Assembly (NCBI GenBank): GCA_964581565.1
Contig: CAZOOZ010000010.1
Location: 1 to 64,000 of the forward strand
Direction of reading: 5' to 3'
Source: UBA1433 sp964581565
GTDB lineage: Bacteria; Bacillota; Clostridia; Eubacteriales; UBA1433
DNA: 64,000 nt
Below the pieces are notes generated by a model. That model had not been told where the DNA came from. It did not search any database and worked only from the letters and a program-made list of their open reading frames with translations. Below, piece after piece: positions 25,838 to 34,315 of the stretch; the stretch's first letter is position 1; each line of letters starts with the position of its first letter. A program made the position numbers and the translations under genes.

Positions 25838-26439
25838 ACGCCTCCCCGTTTTAATAATTCAATAATCCCCGATACTTCTATTGCAGAGTAGGCCAATAAT
25901 AAAGCTAGTATTATGTTAACCGCTTTTTGATACTTTTGCAAAAATCTTTTAAAAATCGTTCCAAACAATGCCCACGTTGTAAGCGCGCAAAATGCTATGA
26001 CTGCAACAAGAAGCGCATACGCCAAATATGCAGTCACCGACTGATAATACGGCATGATAAAGCTTGGAATAACCGTCATCGTAAAGATCCAAACTTTGGG
26101 ATTTGCAAACTGCATAATAAATCCGGATACAAAATTCGCAGTTTGTTGAAAATTTTTATTGGATACATGCATTCTCGATACCTGATAAGCAAGATAAAGC
26201 ATGTATGTGCAGCCGATCACTTTCATAACGAGCAAAATTTTAGGAATAAACCCGACAAGGGCACTGTTAAAAACAACAGAGATTATCAGAAGTGTTGTAA
26301 GCGCGCTGCCGGCGCCGAGCACATATCGAAATGTTTGCTTCAGCAGACAATTATTGGCAATCGATAATATGGCAATATTCGTAGGACCCGGTGTGAAAGT
26401 TACAATGATGCAATAAACAATAAAAGATGCAATATTCAT
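25834..26439 (-). CDS. LysE/RhtB-family amino-acid exporter
   Basis: At 201 residues with about six hydrophobic segments it matches LysE translocators. The opening FIVYCIIVTFTPGPTNIAIL carries the family motif TPGPxN near residues 16-21. It is an inner-membrane exporter of amino acids or related metabolites. GGAGA precedes the start. The AraC regulator follows in the same operon, a common pairing. Confidence 0.9.
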   Translation of the reverse strand: MNIASFIVYCIIVTFTPGPTNIAILSIANNCLLKQTFRYVLGAGSALTTLLIISVVFNSALVGFIPKILLVMKVIGCTYMLYLAYQVSRMHVSNKNFQQTANFVSGFIMQFANPKVWIFTMTVIPSFIMPYYQSVTAYLAYALLVAVIAFCALTTWALFGTIFKRFLQKYQKAVNIILALLLAYSAIEVSGIIELLKRGGV

Positions 26440-26535
26440 AAATCATTCTCCGAAAATATTTGTTTATGAATTCTACACCTTTATTATAAAGCCGTATAGT
26501 ATAATATTGCGGATTTTAAATATTTGCCGTTATCT

Positions 26536-26883
26536 TTAACGTTTTACTCTTTTGGCTAAAAACATATTGCCGATAGAAATCAGGACAGCAATAAAAATAT
26601 TCACCCAAAAACTTGTGATATAAAGGCTTCCGATAAATTTATCCATAATCGAAACCATCGCAGCATTGACAATAATGCTGAAAAGCCCCAGTGTCAGAAG
26701 CGTTGCAATGATGCTCACGATTTGCGCAATCGGACGAATAAAGATATTAACGAGCCACAGCACCGTTCCTGCTCCGAGCAAAATAAGCGGATTCGCGTCA
26801 AGCAGCATATAGTTTGGAAAAAGCAGCAACGCTATATATAATGAAATGCAGCAAATCAACCACTTGATTATTATTCTCATCAT
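26536..26883 (-). CDS. YvlD-like membrane protein (phage holin 4_2 superfamily)
   Basis: The 115-residue protein has four hydrophobic segments and the family pattern VLWLVNIFIRPIAQIVSIIA near residues 42-61. Although the Pfam family carries the name holin, chromosomal members such as Bacillus YvlD are envelope-stress proteins. Here it ends a minus-strand operon with DUF2089, SHOCT-like and an unknown protein, which resembles the yvlABCD layout. No phage genes are near. Confidence 0.82.
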   Translation of the reverse strand: MMRIIIKWLICCISLYIALLLFPNYMLLDANPLILLGAGTVLWLVNIFIRPIAQIVSIIATLLTLGLFSIIVNAAMVSIMDKFIGSLYITSFWVNIFIAVLISIGNMFLAKRVKR

Positions 26884-26895
26884 TTTTCCTCACTT

Positions 26896-27201
26896 TTAAT
26901 AAAATTTGATTTTTACCAAAACCCCGTCGGCATCAACCGAGCAAAGTTCCCACGGCGCCTTGATGAAAAATAAATCTTTTATAATCAAATGCGCGCACGT
27001 CATAGACGAATGCACCGTTTGAAACGATACTTTGCTTTTTGCATCTGCCTTAAGCTTTGCTTTCTTAGGCATAAACAAAGCGGCAAAATCCATCATATCC
27101 AATATCATATCAGAAAAACCGTAAATAATAAACAGTGGCAGCGGCAAAACAAACCTGATTTTTTTTCCTTTCGTTATTTTAATATTGATCAACAGAAACA
27201 A
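26896..27201 (-). CDS. Unknown ~101-aa protein of the yvl-like operon
   Basis: I do not recognise the family. One hydrophobic stretch IRFVLPLPLFIIYGFSDMIL lies near residues 15-34, followed by a basic segment and an alternating C-terminal part ending VDADGVLVKIKFY. The frame is open further upstream into the previous gene, but the best start is TTG at 27201, 9 bases after a GGAG and just past the upstream stop. It lies 12 bases before the YvlD-like gene. It may be a membrane-associated partner of the SHOCT-like protein. Confidence 0.6.
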   Translation of the reverse strand: MFLLINIKITKGKKIRFVLPLPLFIIYGFSDMILDMMDFAALFMPKKAKLKADAKSKVSFQTVHSSMTCAHLIIKDLFFIKAPWELCSVDADGVLVKIKFY

Positions 27202-27208
27202 AGACGGC

Positions 27209-27628
27209 CTACTCCACATACACACGCACCTTAGATGCTTCGTCGCCTTCAATGTCAACATTTACGATATCTTCTTCTGCGGCAGCATCAATCAATTCTT
27301 CAATACTGTCCATAATGCCTGCAATATCTATGCCCTTTTTATTCATTTCATCCTGTGCTTCTTTAGGCATATTCTTAGAGACTATAGGACCGATCGTGCG
27401 CACAAGCGAAAGCGGTATATTGACGTTTACCTTAGATTTTTTATTGTTTTCTCCTGCGTCGATGTTCACTCTTAACTTTGTTGGTTTTCTTCCTTGTTTT
27501 CCTTTCAGCGCTACAGGTTCTGCTATACTCTTATCATTTTGTTCAAGTGCATCAAGAAGTTTTGCGGCTTCCTCTACCGTAATTTTCCCTTCGCTGACCA
27601 TATTGAGTATTCTTGTTTTATCATTCAT
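27209..27628 (-). CDS. SHOCT-like (YvlB N-terminal type) protein
   Basis: The first 30 of 139 residues (ILNMVSEGKITVEEAAKLLD) form the SHOCT-like helix pair found at the start of YvlB/DUF4097 proteins and the end of DUF2089 proteins. The remainder is charged, with VNVNIPLSLVRTIGPIVSKN near 68-87 and an acidic tail. It is 14 bases downstream of the DUF2089 gene. The same short module appears at the C terminus of that neighbour, so the two may interact through it. Confidence 0.75.
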   Translation of the reverse strand: MNDKTRILNMVSEGKITVEEAAKLLDALEQNDKSIAEPVALKGKQGRKPTKLRVNIDAGENNKKSKVNVNIPLSLVRTIGPIVSKNMPKEAQDEMNKKGIDIAGIMDSIEELIDAAAEEDIVNVDIEGDEASKVRVYVE

Positions 27629-27642
27629 TTTTTCTTTCTCCT

Positions 27643-28017
27643 TTAATGATATTTTTTTAAAAGTTCAGCTGCTTCACCGGCTGTGATTTCTCCGCTTTCC
27701 AGCAAATCCAGTACATCGGCCGTTGTCATAGCGGCTACATTTTTGATCTCTTCTTCTTTAAAAAGCGTCTTAATCAATTCATCCAACAGACCTTTTACAG
27801 TCGGATAAGAGATCCCCAGCGCTTTTTCGACTTCCTTTATATTGCCTCGGCATTTCAGAAACGTATCTAAAAAAAGCCTCATTCTCTCATCGAGCGAGCA
27901 GTACATGCAAGGCTGAAAAGCCCCGTTGATATCCGTTGCGCATTTAGGACAGCTGAGTTTTGTGACATTTAATTTTTCTCCGCAGACGGGACAGCGCGAA
28001 GGCATGATATATTCCAT
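27643..28017 (-). CDS. DUF2089-family zinc-ribbon/HTH protein
   Basis: This 124-residue protein has an N-terminal zinc ribbon (CPVCGE near residue 8 and CPKCATD near 23), a further CMYC, then an HTH (FLKCRGNIKEVEKALGISYP) and a C-terminal SHOCT-like tail (LDLLESGEITAGEAAELLKK). These features indicate a DNA-binding regulator. It is first in the four-gene yvl-like operon and probably controls it. GGGG precedes the ATG by 8 bases. Confidence 0.85.
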   Translation of the reverse strand: MEYIMPSRCPVCGEKLNVTKLSCPKCATDINGAFQPCMYCSLDERMRLFLDTFLKCRGNIKEVEKALGISYPTVKGLLDELIKTLFKEEEIKNVAAMTTADVLDLLESGEITAGEAAELLKKYH

Positions 28018-28180
28018 AATTTTTCCCCTTTCCTTTGATTAAAACTTAATCTACATTCATACTATACAGCATAAGCTTAAATGTGTCAATATAATTATTA
28101 ATTTTTTTAATAATTATATTGATATTATTAATATTTAAGTAAAATATATCTAATTTTTTATTAAAGATCGTTGATTTTCA

Positions 28181-28223
28181 AATAATAAAAACGCGGCAAG
28201 TTTCTTGCCGCGTTTTTATTATT
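28181..28223. terminator. Strong bidirectional terminator
   Basis: A perfect 20-bp stem (28181-28200 with 28204-28223) contains the GC block ACGCGGCAAG/CTTGCCGCGT, a 3-base loop and A/T runs on both sides. It ends the enolase-superfamily gene on the minus strand and can insulate the region in both directions. Confidence 0.92.
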
Positions 28224-28234
28224 ACTTCTTTAGA

Positions 28235-29452
28235 TTATTCAATTGTCCATTTTTCACAGTGCGTCAGCGCAAACTCACTGAGTTCCGCACCGATACCAAC
28301 AGCTTCAGGCACTTTGAATTTACCGTTTACCGGTTCGTAGTCCATGGTGCACAGTTCTTTCATGTATGGTCTGAACTGAACCACATGATGTTCATGAATG
28401 ATGAAATTCGGAATGACCGATTCAAAGTTAAGCGCTGTTGCAAGAGTAAGCGCTGTGCCGCAAACATGCGCCTGGATACCGATATCATAAATATAGGCCA
28501 TATCCGCTATCTTCTTTGCTTCAGTTATGCCGCCGCAGTTGGACAAATCGGGCTGGAGCACTTGCAAAGACAAGTTTTCAATATACGGGGCATACTGCCA
28601 GCGCGAAAAGATTCTTTCACCGCTGCCCATCGGAATACCCAAAGCATCCGCCACATATTTTTGCATCTTCGGAGTCGGCGTACAGGGTTCTTCGTAGTAG
28701 AATATGTTGTATTTTTTAATTCTCTCACCGATCTGCACTGCTGACAGCGCATCCGTGAATGAATGACCTTCGACGATTAAGTCTACCGTAGGACCAATAG
28801 CTTCTCGCACCGCCGCTACTCTTTCCTCGACCAAATCTACATAATAAGGCTCAAGCAATCCGCAGCGTTGTTCTTCCGTAAACCCACTTCCATCCTTATC
28901 CAGCGTAAAGAAATCGATTTTAATGGCATCATAGCCTTCACTGACAGCTTTTAAGGCATTATTGACATAATCTTGTGTCTGGAATGCAGGCGTCAGCTCC
29001 AGTCCCCAGCCGAATTGCAGCTGGCTGGCATAGCATCGCAGCTCTTTTCTGCGACTTCCTCCAAGCAGTTTTGCAATCGGAACATTAAAATATTTTCCTT
29101 TAATATCCCATAGAGCCATATCAAACGCAGAAATAGCAGCATAAATAATCGGACCGCCGCTCTGTGTAAAATATCCTTGTTTATAAAACTTGTCCCAAAT
29201 AACTTCATTGTCCAACGGGTCCATTCCAATGATCATTCGGGCAAAATCTCGCATCATTCCAGCTGTGCCAAGCGCCCCAACGCCAAAAAGCATGCCTGCT
29301 TCCCCGTCTCCGTAAAGCCCCTCGTCGGTGTATATGCGGCATACGATTGGCCTGCAATTTCTGTCAAAGTTCGCCCAGTCAATTTTCACTCCTCCGCCTG
29401 TGTTTTTTTGATTGGGCTTTAAAATCATTACATCAATTTTTGTAATTTTCAT
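28235..29452 (-). CDS. Mandelate racemase/muconate lactonizing enzyme-family dehydratase
   Basis: The enolase-superfamily protein has 405 residues from ATG 29452, with GGAGG 7 bases upstream; a GTG two codons earlier is too close. The barrel carries IKIDFF near 170, metal ligands in LIVEGHSFTD near 213, YYEEPCTP near 239 and GSGERIF near 265, QPDLSNCGGITEAKKIADMA near 288, and a catalytic-type His in QAHVCGTAL near 316. This fits acid-sugar dehydratases (galactonate/mannonate/gluconate type). The precise sugar acid is unknown and no transporter is adjacent. It is a single gene. Confidence 0.85.
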   Translation of the reverse strand: MKITKIDVMILKPNQKNTGGGVKIDWANFDRNCRPIVCRIYTDEGLYGDGEAGMLFGVGALGTAGMMRDFARMIIGMDPLDNEVIWDKFYKQGYFTQSGGPIIYAAISAFDMALWDIKGKYFNVPIAKLLGGSRRKELRCYASQLQFGWGLELTPAFQTQDYVNNALKAVSEGYDAIKIDFFTLDKDGSGFTEEQRCGLLEPYYVDLVEERVAAVREAIGPTVDLIVEGHSFTDALSAVQIGERIKKYNIFYYEEPCTPTPKMQKYVADALGIPMGSGERIFSRWQYAPYIENLSLQVLQPDLSNCGGITEAKKIADMAYIYDIGIQAHVCGTALTLATALNFESVIPNFIIHEHHVVQFRPYMKELCTMDYEPVNGKFKVPEAVGIGAELSEFALTHCEKWTIE

Positions 29453-29585
29453 GGTCACACCTCCTCTAATAAGAACAGTATATATTCAGGCAAAGAGACA
29501 TGTCAAACAATAAATAACATATGACATTTTAATTTCTAAAAAATCATGTTAAACTATAGGGAATTGTAGTACAGGGGATTAGATT

Positions 29586-31304
29586 ATGAAAGCGATACTA
29601 TGCGCCGTCAATTCAAAATTTATTCATTCATCGTTTGCCGCCCATATTTTGTATCATCATATCGATAAAACATTACTCAATGTTGACGTTATGGAATACA
29701 GCATCAACGACGATATGGATTCGATCTTAAGGAATCTTTATCAGCGCGGCACAGAAATTTTCATGTTCAGCGTTTATATTTTTAATGTGGAGTTTGTTAA
29801 GAAACTCATTGGCAAGCTAAAAAAAATACTGCCTTCCTGCATCATTATATTGGGCGGCCCGGAAGTGAGTTTTAATGCCGAAGACTTTCTCTCTCGCAAC
29901 AACGCAGCCGATATCATCATCAAAGGCGAGGGCGAATACACTTTGAACAATGTCTTGCAAGCCCTGTGTAACAAAGACGATCTTGACGGTCTTTTTAATA
30001 TTGTATTCAAAAGAGGCAAAGAAATCATCACAACACAGGAAGAGCTACATTTAATTGATTTGAATGATATTATCTTCCCTTATAACAAAGAAAATTTGAC
30101 TTTGTTTAAAAATAAAATCATCTATTACGAATCAAGCCGAGGCTGCCCTTTTAAATGCGCTTACTGTATGTCTTCCATAGAAAAACAATTGCGTTACAAA
30201 AACTTGGACAAAGTTTTTAAGGAGCTGTCTTTTTTTATAGAAAATAAAATCCCGATCGTAAAATTCACAGACAGAACCTTTAACACCGACGCATTACGCG
30301 CACAAAAAATATGGCAGTTTATCAAAGATAATAATAACCATACAACGTTTCACTTTGAAATCGCTGCGGATTTGTTGACCGAAGAGAATATCGCATTGCT
30401 TATTCAAATGCCCTCCGGCTTTGTGCAGCTTGAAGCGGGCATACAAAGCATTAATCAACAAACACTGCAGGCTATTTCACGAAAAAACGATTTGGATAAA
30501 ATAAAATTGTATTTGAAACGCCTTGCAAAAAACACAAATATTCATATTCATACCGACCTCATCGCAGGCCTTCCTTGTGAAAGTTATGAAAGTTTCAAAG
30601 AGTCGTTTAATTTTGTCTACGATCTTCATTCCGACATGCTGCAGCTGGGCTTTTTGAAAATATTAAAAGGTTCTCCGATGATGGATATGTTAAAAGACGG
30701 CGCCTATGTCTACGATGAAACGGCTCCGTATGAAATCATCAGAAACAAATGGATGAGTTATGAGGATATTTTAAACTTAAAGACAATAGAAATGACAGTG
30801 GATAAATTCTATAATTCACAAAGTTTTATAAATATTTTAGAGTATGTGCTCAATAAATACTATACCGGCAACGCATTTGCTTTTTTTGAGCAGCTCGGTA
30901 TTTATTTCCAAAATACTTCTGTTTTATATAAAAAACTAGCGAAACCCGATTTATACGAAATGCTTGCCTGCTTTTTGAAATACAAGAAAAACTATACGCA
31001 AATCGAACAGGCTCTGCTTCAATTTGATTTTCTTTTAAGCAATATTTCTCCGCTTCCAAAAAGTTTGTATCTCGAACAAATAACAAAAACACAACTTTAT
31101 GACCTTCTTATGAATAACCTGTCGGTTGTGCCGAGTTGTTATGCAGAGCTTACTTATAAACAGCTCATCAAACATATCAATGTTTTCGAATTTTGTATGC
31201 ATCCTCTCACACATGAGCCTTCACAGACCTTTATTGCTTTTTGGGACTTCAAACAAAACAAAATTAAAAATCAACGATATTATACGGTTTTAAATAAATT
31301 TTAA
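29586..31304 (+). CDS. B12-binding radical SAM protein (DUF4080 type)
   Basis: This 572-residue protein has an N-terminal cobalamin-binding-like Rossmann domain (FMFSVYIFNVEFVKKLIG, then ILGGPEVSF near 90) and the radical SAM cluster motif SRGCPFKCAYCMSS near residue 184. A C-terminal DUF4080-like region follows. It should use a 4Fe-4S cluster and SAM, possibly with B12, for methylation or another radical reaction. The substrate is unknown. It is followed after 13 bases by a broken DUF3795 gene. Confidence 0.87.
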   Translation: MKAILCAVNSKFIHSSFAAHILYHHIDKTLLNVDVMEYSINDDMDSILRNLYQRGTEIFMFSVYIFNVEFVKKLIGKLKKILPSCIIILGGPEVSFNAEDFLSRNNAADIIIKGEGEYTLNNVLQALCNKDDLDGLFNIVFKRGKEIITTQEELHLIDLNDIIFPYNKENLTLFKNKIIYYESSRGCPFKCAYCMSSIEKQLRYKNLDKVFKELSFFIENKIPIVKFTDRTFNTDALRAQKIWQFIKDNNNHTTFHFEIAADLLTEENIALLIQMPSGFVQLEAGIQSINQQTLQAISRKNDLDKIKLYLKRLAKNTNIHIHTDLIAGLPCESYESFKESFNFVYDLHSDMLQLGFLKILKGSPMMDMLKDGAYVYDETAPYEIIRNKWMSYEDILNLKTIEMTVDKFYNSQSFINILEYVLNKYYTGNAFAFFEQLGIYFQNTSVLYKKLAKPDLYEMLACFLKYKKNYTQIEQALLQFDFLLSNISPLPKSLYLEQITKTQLYDLLMNNLSVVPSCYAELTYKQLIKHINVFEFCMHPLTHEPSQTFIAFWDFKQNKIKNQRYYTVLNKF

Positions 31305-31317
31305 AAGGAAGGCTTCT

Positions 31318-31655
31318 ATGACAAAATTAGAAATAGGATACTGCGGCGCATATTGCAAAACATGCAAAGTCTACATTGCTAAAAAATGTACAGGTTGCAA
31401 AATCGGATACGCACAAAAACAGCGTGATCTTTCAAAAGCCAGATGCAAAATAAAGGTATGCTATATCAACAGTTATTATGTGTCGGCTGCATTCATTATG
31501 AACAATGCGATATAATTCAAAAGTTTCATCATCATCAGGGCTATAAATACAGCAAATACAGGCAATCCACAGCCTATATCATCAAATACGGTTATGAAAA
31601 TTTCATCGAAAAAGCTGATAGCTGGCATAATGCATACGGACATTTAAAAGACTAA
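31318..31655 (+). pseudogene. Frameshifted DUF3795-type cysteine-rich protein
   Basis: The first frame (31318-31515) begins GYCGAYCKTCKVYIAKKCTG, a DUF3795-like metal-binding start, and its homology appears to run to ARCKIKVCY. The continuation is in another frame from about 31460 (LLCVGCIHYEQCDIIQKF, then a tyrosine-rich tail to 31655). A one-base loss near 31455-31475 explains both halves. It could be a pseudogene, a sequencing error or, less likely, programmed frameshifting. AAGGAAGG precedes the ATG, and the gene follows the radical SAM gene by 13 bases. Confidence 0.7.
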
Positions 31656-31799
31656 TTTTTGTGCCGACATTTCAACATTTTATCTCTCATATTTTCAAAA
31701 GACAATAAATATGAAAGCAAAACTGCAATTTATATCAACTGTGCTTATTTTGTTTCAATTTTATAAATATACCATAATAGCCAATGCAACGCTGAGTTA

Positions 31800-31964
31800 T
31801 TAATCCGCTATCAATTGATCAATTTTTTCTTTGCCATTGAACACATTACAGAATAGTAGATATTGTTCATGCTCCTGATTCAATCCTTTAATTTGATTGT
31901 TGATATCTTAAAGCCCAGCCTGTAGCATCTCACGTTTATTGTTATCATACGCCAAATCATCTTT
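31800..31964 (-). pseudogene. Remnant of the 3' end of an unknown gene
   Basis: On the minus strand a protein-like frame reads KDDLAYDNNKREMLQAGL, then an in-frame TAA, then DINNQIKGLNQEHEQYLLFC, then NVFNGKEKIDQLIAD and a natural stop at 31800-31802. Composition and the amphipathic helix pattern suggest a real coiled-coil C terminus that has decayed. No start or family can be given. The rest of the 31656-32052 gap shows nothing I can support. Confidence 0.45.
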
Positions 31965-32052
31965 TTATTTTAATATAATATGTTTATTGTAAAACGTTTA
32001 GATTATATGTTATACTTTAATGTGATTCTATCTAAAATAATACAGGTGATAT

Positions 32053-32994
32053 ATGAAAATATTGTTAATAGGCGCCTCATATATTGATATCTCGGGACAC
32101 AGCAAAAAAAGAATTATCAGCTACGGCACAACGCAAGGCAGCCTTGCCATTCATGACAGCGGCATGCTGAGAAATACTGCAGAATATTTAGCCCGCCTGT
32201 GTGTTCCGCTGAATTTCATAACAGCAGTAGGCGACGATATTTTCGGCAAGAACTTATTAAATGATTTGACCACGCTCGGCATTGATATCTCACAAAGTCT
32301 TATCATAAAAGATACGCCTACAACATCCAACTTATCTTTGATAGATATAGATGATGAACTGTTTGCCTGTGTTGAAAGCGAAAATATATCTTGTATGATT
32401 ACTTCCAATTATATAAAGAATTTTGTTGATCAAATACCAAATATTTTATTGATAGACGACTCACTGAATTACGATTGTCTTCAGTATCTTGCATGTTATA
32501 CCGACGCAGCTGTAAAAATGCTTCAGCCTCTAAGCGCGGATGATTTTTCTAAAATATCCGATTTTTTAAATAAGTTTGACATCATTCAATTAAATAAATT
32601 ACAGGCCGAAGCTCTGTGCGGCAGGCTTATTCAGACTACAGATGAAGCAAAAGAGTGCGCAAAATATCTTGTTGAAGAAAAAGGCATTAAAAGAGTCTAT
32701 ATTCTTTTGGATCAATACGGCTCCATTGCGGCCGATGTATTCAACATAGTGCATGTGCCTGCCTATAAAAGCGTATTAAATAACAAAAAAGAAGCAGAAT
32801 ATGCATACGGTGCAGGGATTGTCTATTCGCTCGCCAATGATTTTTCTCTCTACAAAAGCACACTCTTCGCACAGGTATGTTCTTCTTTTGCACTCGATTT
32901 GCGCGCAGGCAAACGCCATAAATTTTCACTTGAACAAGTCAGCGAAATGCTTGTATACGGGGAAAAATTAATTCCGAGGGACGAAGAATTATAA
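32053..32994 (+). CDS. PfkB-fold sugar/nucleoside kinase-like protein lacking the catalytic Asp
   Basis: The 313-residue PfkB/ribokinase-fold protein is closest in pattern to pseudouridine kinases. SGMLRNTAEYLARL near residue 36 and TAVGDDIFGKNLL near 56 are typical. The anion-hole/catalytic motif normally GAGD is YGAGIVYSL near 255, so the general-base Asp is replaced by Ile. The reading frame is otherwise intact, with GGTGAT before the ATG. It may be an inactive or regulatory homologue, or have changed chemistry. Confidence 0.8.
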   Translation: MKILLIGASYIDISGHSKKRIISYGTTQGSLAIHDSGMLRNTAEYLARLCVPLNFITAVGDDIFGKNLLNDLTTLGIDISQSLIIKDTPTTSNLSLIDIDDELFACVESENISCMITSNYIKNFVDQIPNILLIDDSLNYDCLQYLACYTDAAVKMLQPLSADDFSKISDFLNKFDIIQLNKLQAEALCGRLIQTTDEAKECAKYLVEEKGIKRVYILLDQYGSIAADVFNIVHVPAYKSVLNNKKEAEYAYGAGIVYSLANDFSLYKSTLFAQVCSSFALDLRAGKRHKFSLEQVSEMLVYGEKLIPRDEEL

Positions 32995-33065
32995 TCTTTC
33001 GGCTTAAACTCCAGAAATATAAATATATATTATTAATACTATAATCAAACTATCGGGGGATACGA

Positions 33066-33635
33066 TTGAATTTTATTACATTACTGCTCGCGGCGGTCGG
33101 CCTGTCGATGGATGCGTCTGCCGTTTCCATCTCCAATGGTATGATCTATAAAAATGTTTCAAAAAACAAAATACTGCTCATGGCATTTTATTTCGGCTTT
33201 TTTCAGGCTCTTATGCCCTTTATCGGCTACTTTGCCGGTAGTGTTTTCAGCCACATGATACAAAGCATAGATCATTGGATCGTTCTAATTATCCTTTCTA
33301 TTTTAGGAGCTAAGATGATTATTGAAGCTGTCAAAAACAGCCGCCTAGAAGTATGCACCGCAACGTGTCCGCCTCTTACAAATAAATGCCTGCTGCTGCA
33401 GGCACTGGCAACAAGTATCGATGCTTTTGCGCTCGGCATAAGCTTGGCAGTCATTCAAGTGGATATTTACTTGTCAATTGCCGTCATAGGAATCACAACT
33501 TTTATACTTTGTATCTTTGCTTTTTTCATCGGCAGACAATTCGGCAGTCTTTTTAAAAATAAAGCCGAAATATTCGGTGGAATTATTTTAATATTAATCG
33601 GCTTGAAAATATTCATCGAGCACACAATCGCTTAA
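33066..33635 (+). CDS. mntP: Manganese efflux pump MntP
   Basis: The 189-residue membrane protein has six hydrophobic segments and the duplicated family motif: AVGLSMDASAVSISNGM near residues 10-26 and ALATSIDAFALGISLAV near 116-132, each with the intramembrane Asp. It exports Mn2+. The start is TTG, 8 bases after CGGGGG. No Mn-responsive yybP-ykoY leader is visible in the 71-base upstream gap. Confidence 0.93.
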   Translation: MNFITLLLAAVGLSMDASAVSISNGMIYKNVSKNKILLMAFYFGFFQALMPFIGYFAGSVFSHMIQSIDHWIVLIILSILGAKMIIEAVKNSRLEVCTATCPPLTNKCLLLQALATSIDAFALGISLAVIQVDIYLSIAVIGITTFILCIFAFFIGRQFGSLFKNKAEIFGGIILILIGLKIFIEHTIA

Positions 33636-33708
33636 TTAGCATAACTGTATACCCGCTTTTTTCATACAAGCCTTTACAACACTTATTCTATCGTTTCAGG
33701 AGAAGCAT

Positions 33709-34269
33709 ATGAATACAAAAATGGATTTTGTAATAAATCAGAAAACAGGTAACAAAGAAACCTGCTATATGAGAAAATTAAACAAAAAGGATATTGAAAA
33801 TATTATTGTGCTTCAAAATAAAATTATTCTCTCTCTGGATGATCCAAATCTTTTTGCTCCTTTTATGGAGCATGAATTTGAACATTTATTTAAAAACAAG
33901 GACAATATTGTCTTAGGAGTTTTTACTGACGACAATAAACTTATCGCATTCAGAGCGGCAACTGTCGAAGGCAAAGAATTTGATGAGGTTTCCCCCTTTT
34001 TGGACGAAAAATACGCCGGCAGCAATAAGATGCTTTTAAACGGTGCTTTTGTAGATGAAGATTATAGAAAAAACAGATTGCAGACCAAAATGAGCAGACA
34101 CACACTGTCGCTTGCTCACGCAAATCATATAAACGTATTTTTTACCGTGATCCATCCTGATAACATTGCCAGCATAAAATCTATAGAAGCACTTGGCTTC
34201 AAAGCGATTAAGGAAATTGATGTATATTCACAAAGCCACAGAAGAATACTGTTTTTAAAAGGTTTTTAA
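33709..34269 (+). CDS. GNAT-family N-acetyltransferase
   Basis: The 186-residue protein fits the GNAT fold: LLNGAFVDEDYRKNRLQTKM near residues 109-128 corresponds to the acetyl-CoA-binding loop region, and HPDNIASIKSIEALGFKAIK near 147-166 is the typical final helix and strand. The acceptor is unknown. CAGGAGA precedes the ATG. A strong hairpin follows. Confidence 0.82.
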   Translation: MNTKMDFVINQKTGNKETCYMRKLNKKDIENIIVLQNKIILSLDDPNLFAPFMEHEFEHLFKNKDNIVLGVFTDDNKLIAFRAATVEGKEFDEVSPFLDEKYAGSNKMLLNGAFVDEDYRKNRLQTKMSRHTLSLAHANHINVFFTVIHPDNIASIKSIEALGFKAIKEIDVYSQSHRRILFLKGF

Positions 34270-34276
34270 TTAAAAA

Positions 34277-34300
34277 CTGCCTGTCTTTTAAGACAGGCAG
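34277..34300. terminator. Bidirectional terminator between the GNAT gene and pyc
   Basis: CTGCCTGTCTT and AAGACAGGCAG form an 11-bp perfect stem. On the minus strand five Ts follow (end of pyc, stop at 34316), and on the plus strand a CCTTCTTTTA tail follows. Confidence 0.85.
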
Positions 34301-34315
34301 CCTTCTTTTATATGA

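Noticed and set aside
26536..26883. Phage holin as evidence of a prophage
   Set aside because: No other phage gene is nearby, and the operon context matches the chromosomal YvlD-type proteins.
26896..27261. Longer reading of the unknown yvl-operon protein from 27261
   Set aside because: It would overlap the upstream SHOCT-like gene by 53 bases. A TTG at 27201 with an upstream GGAG fits better.
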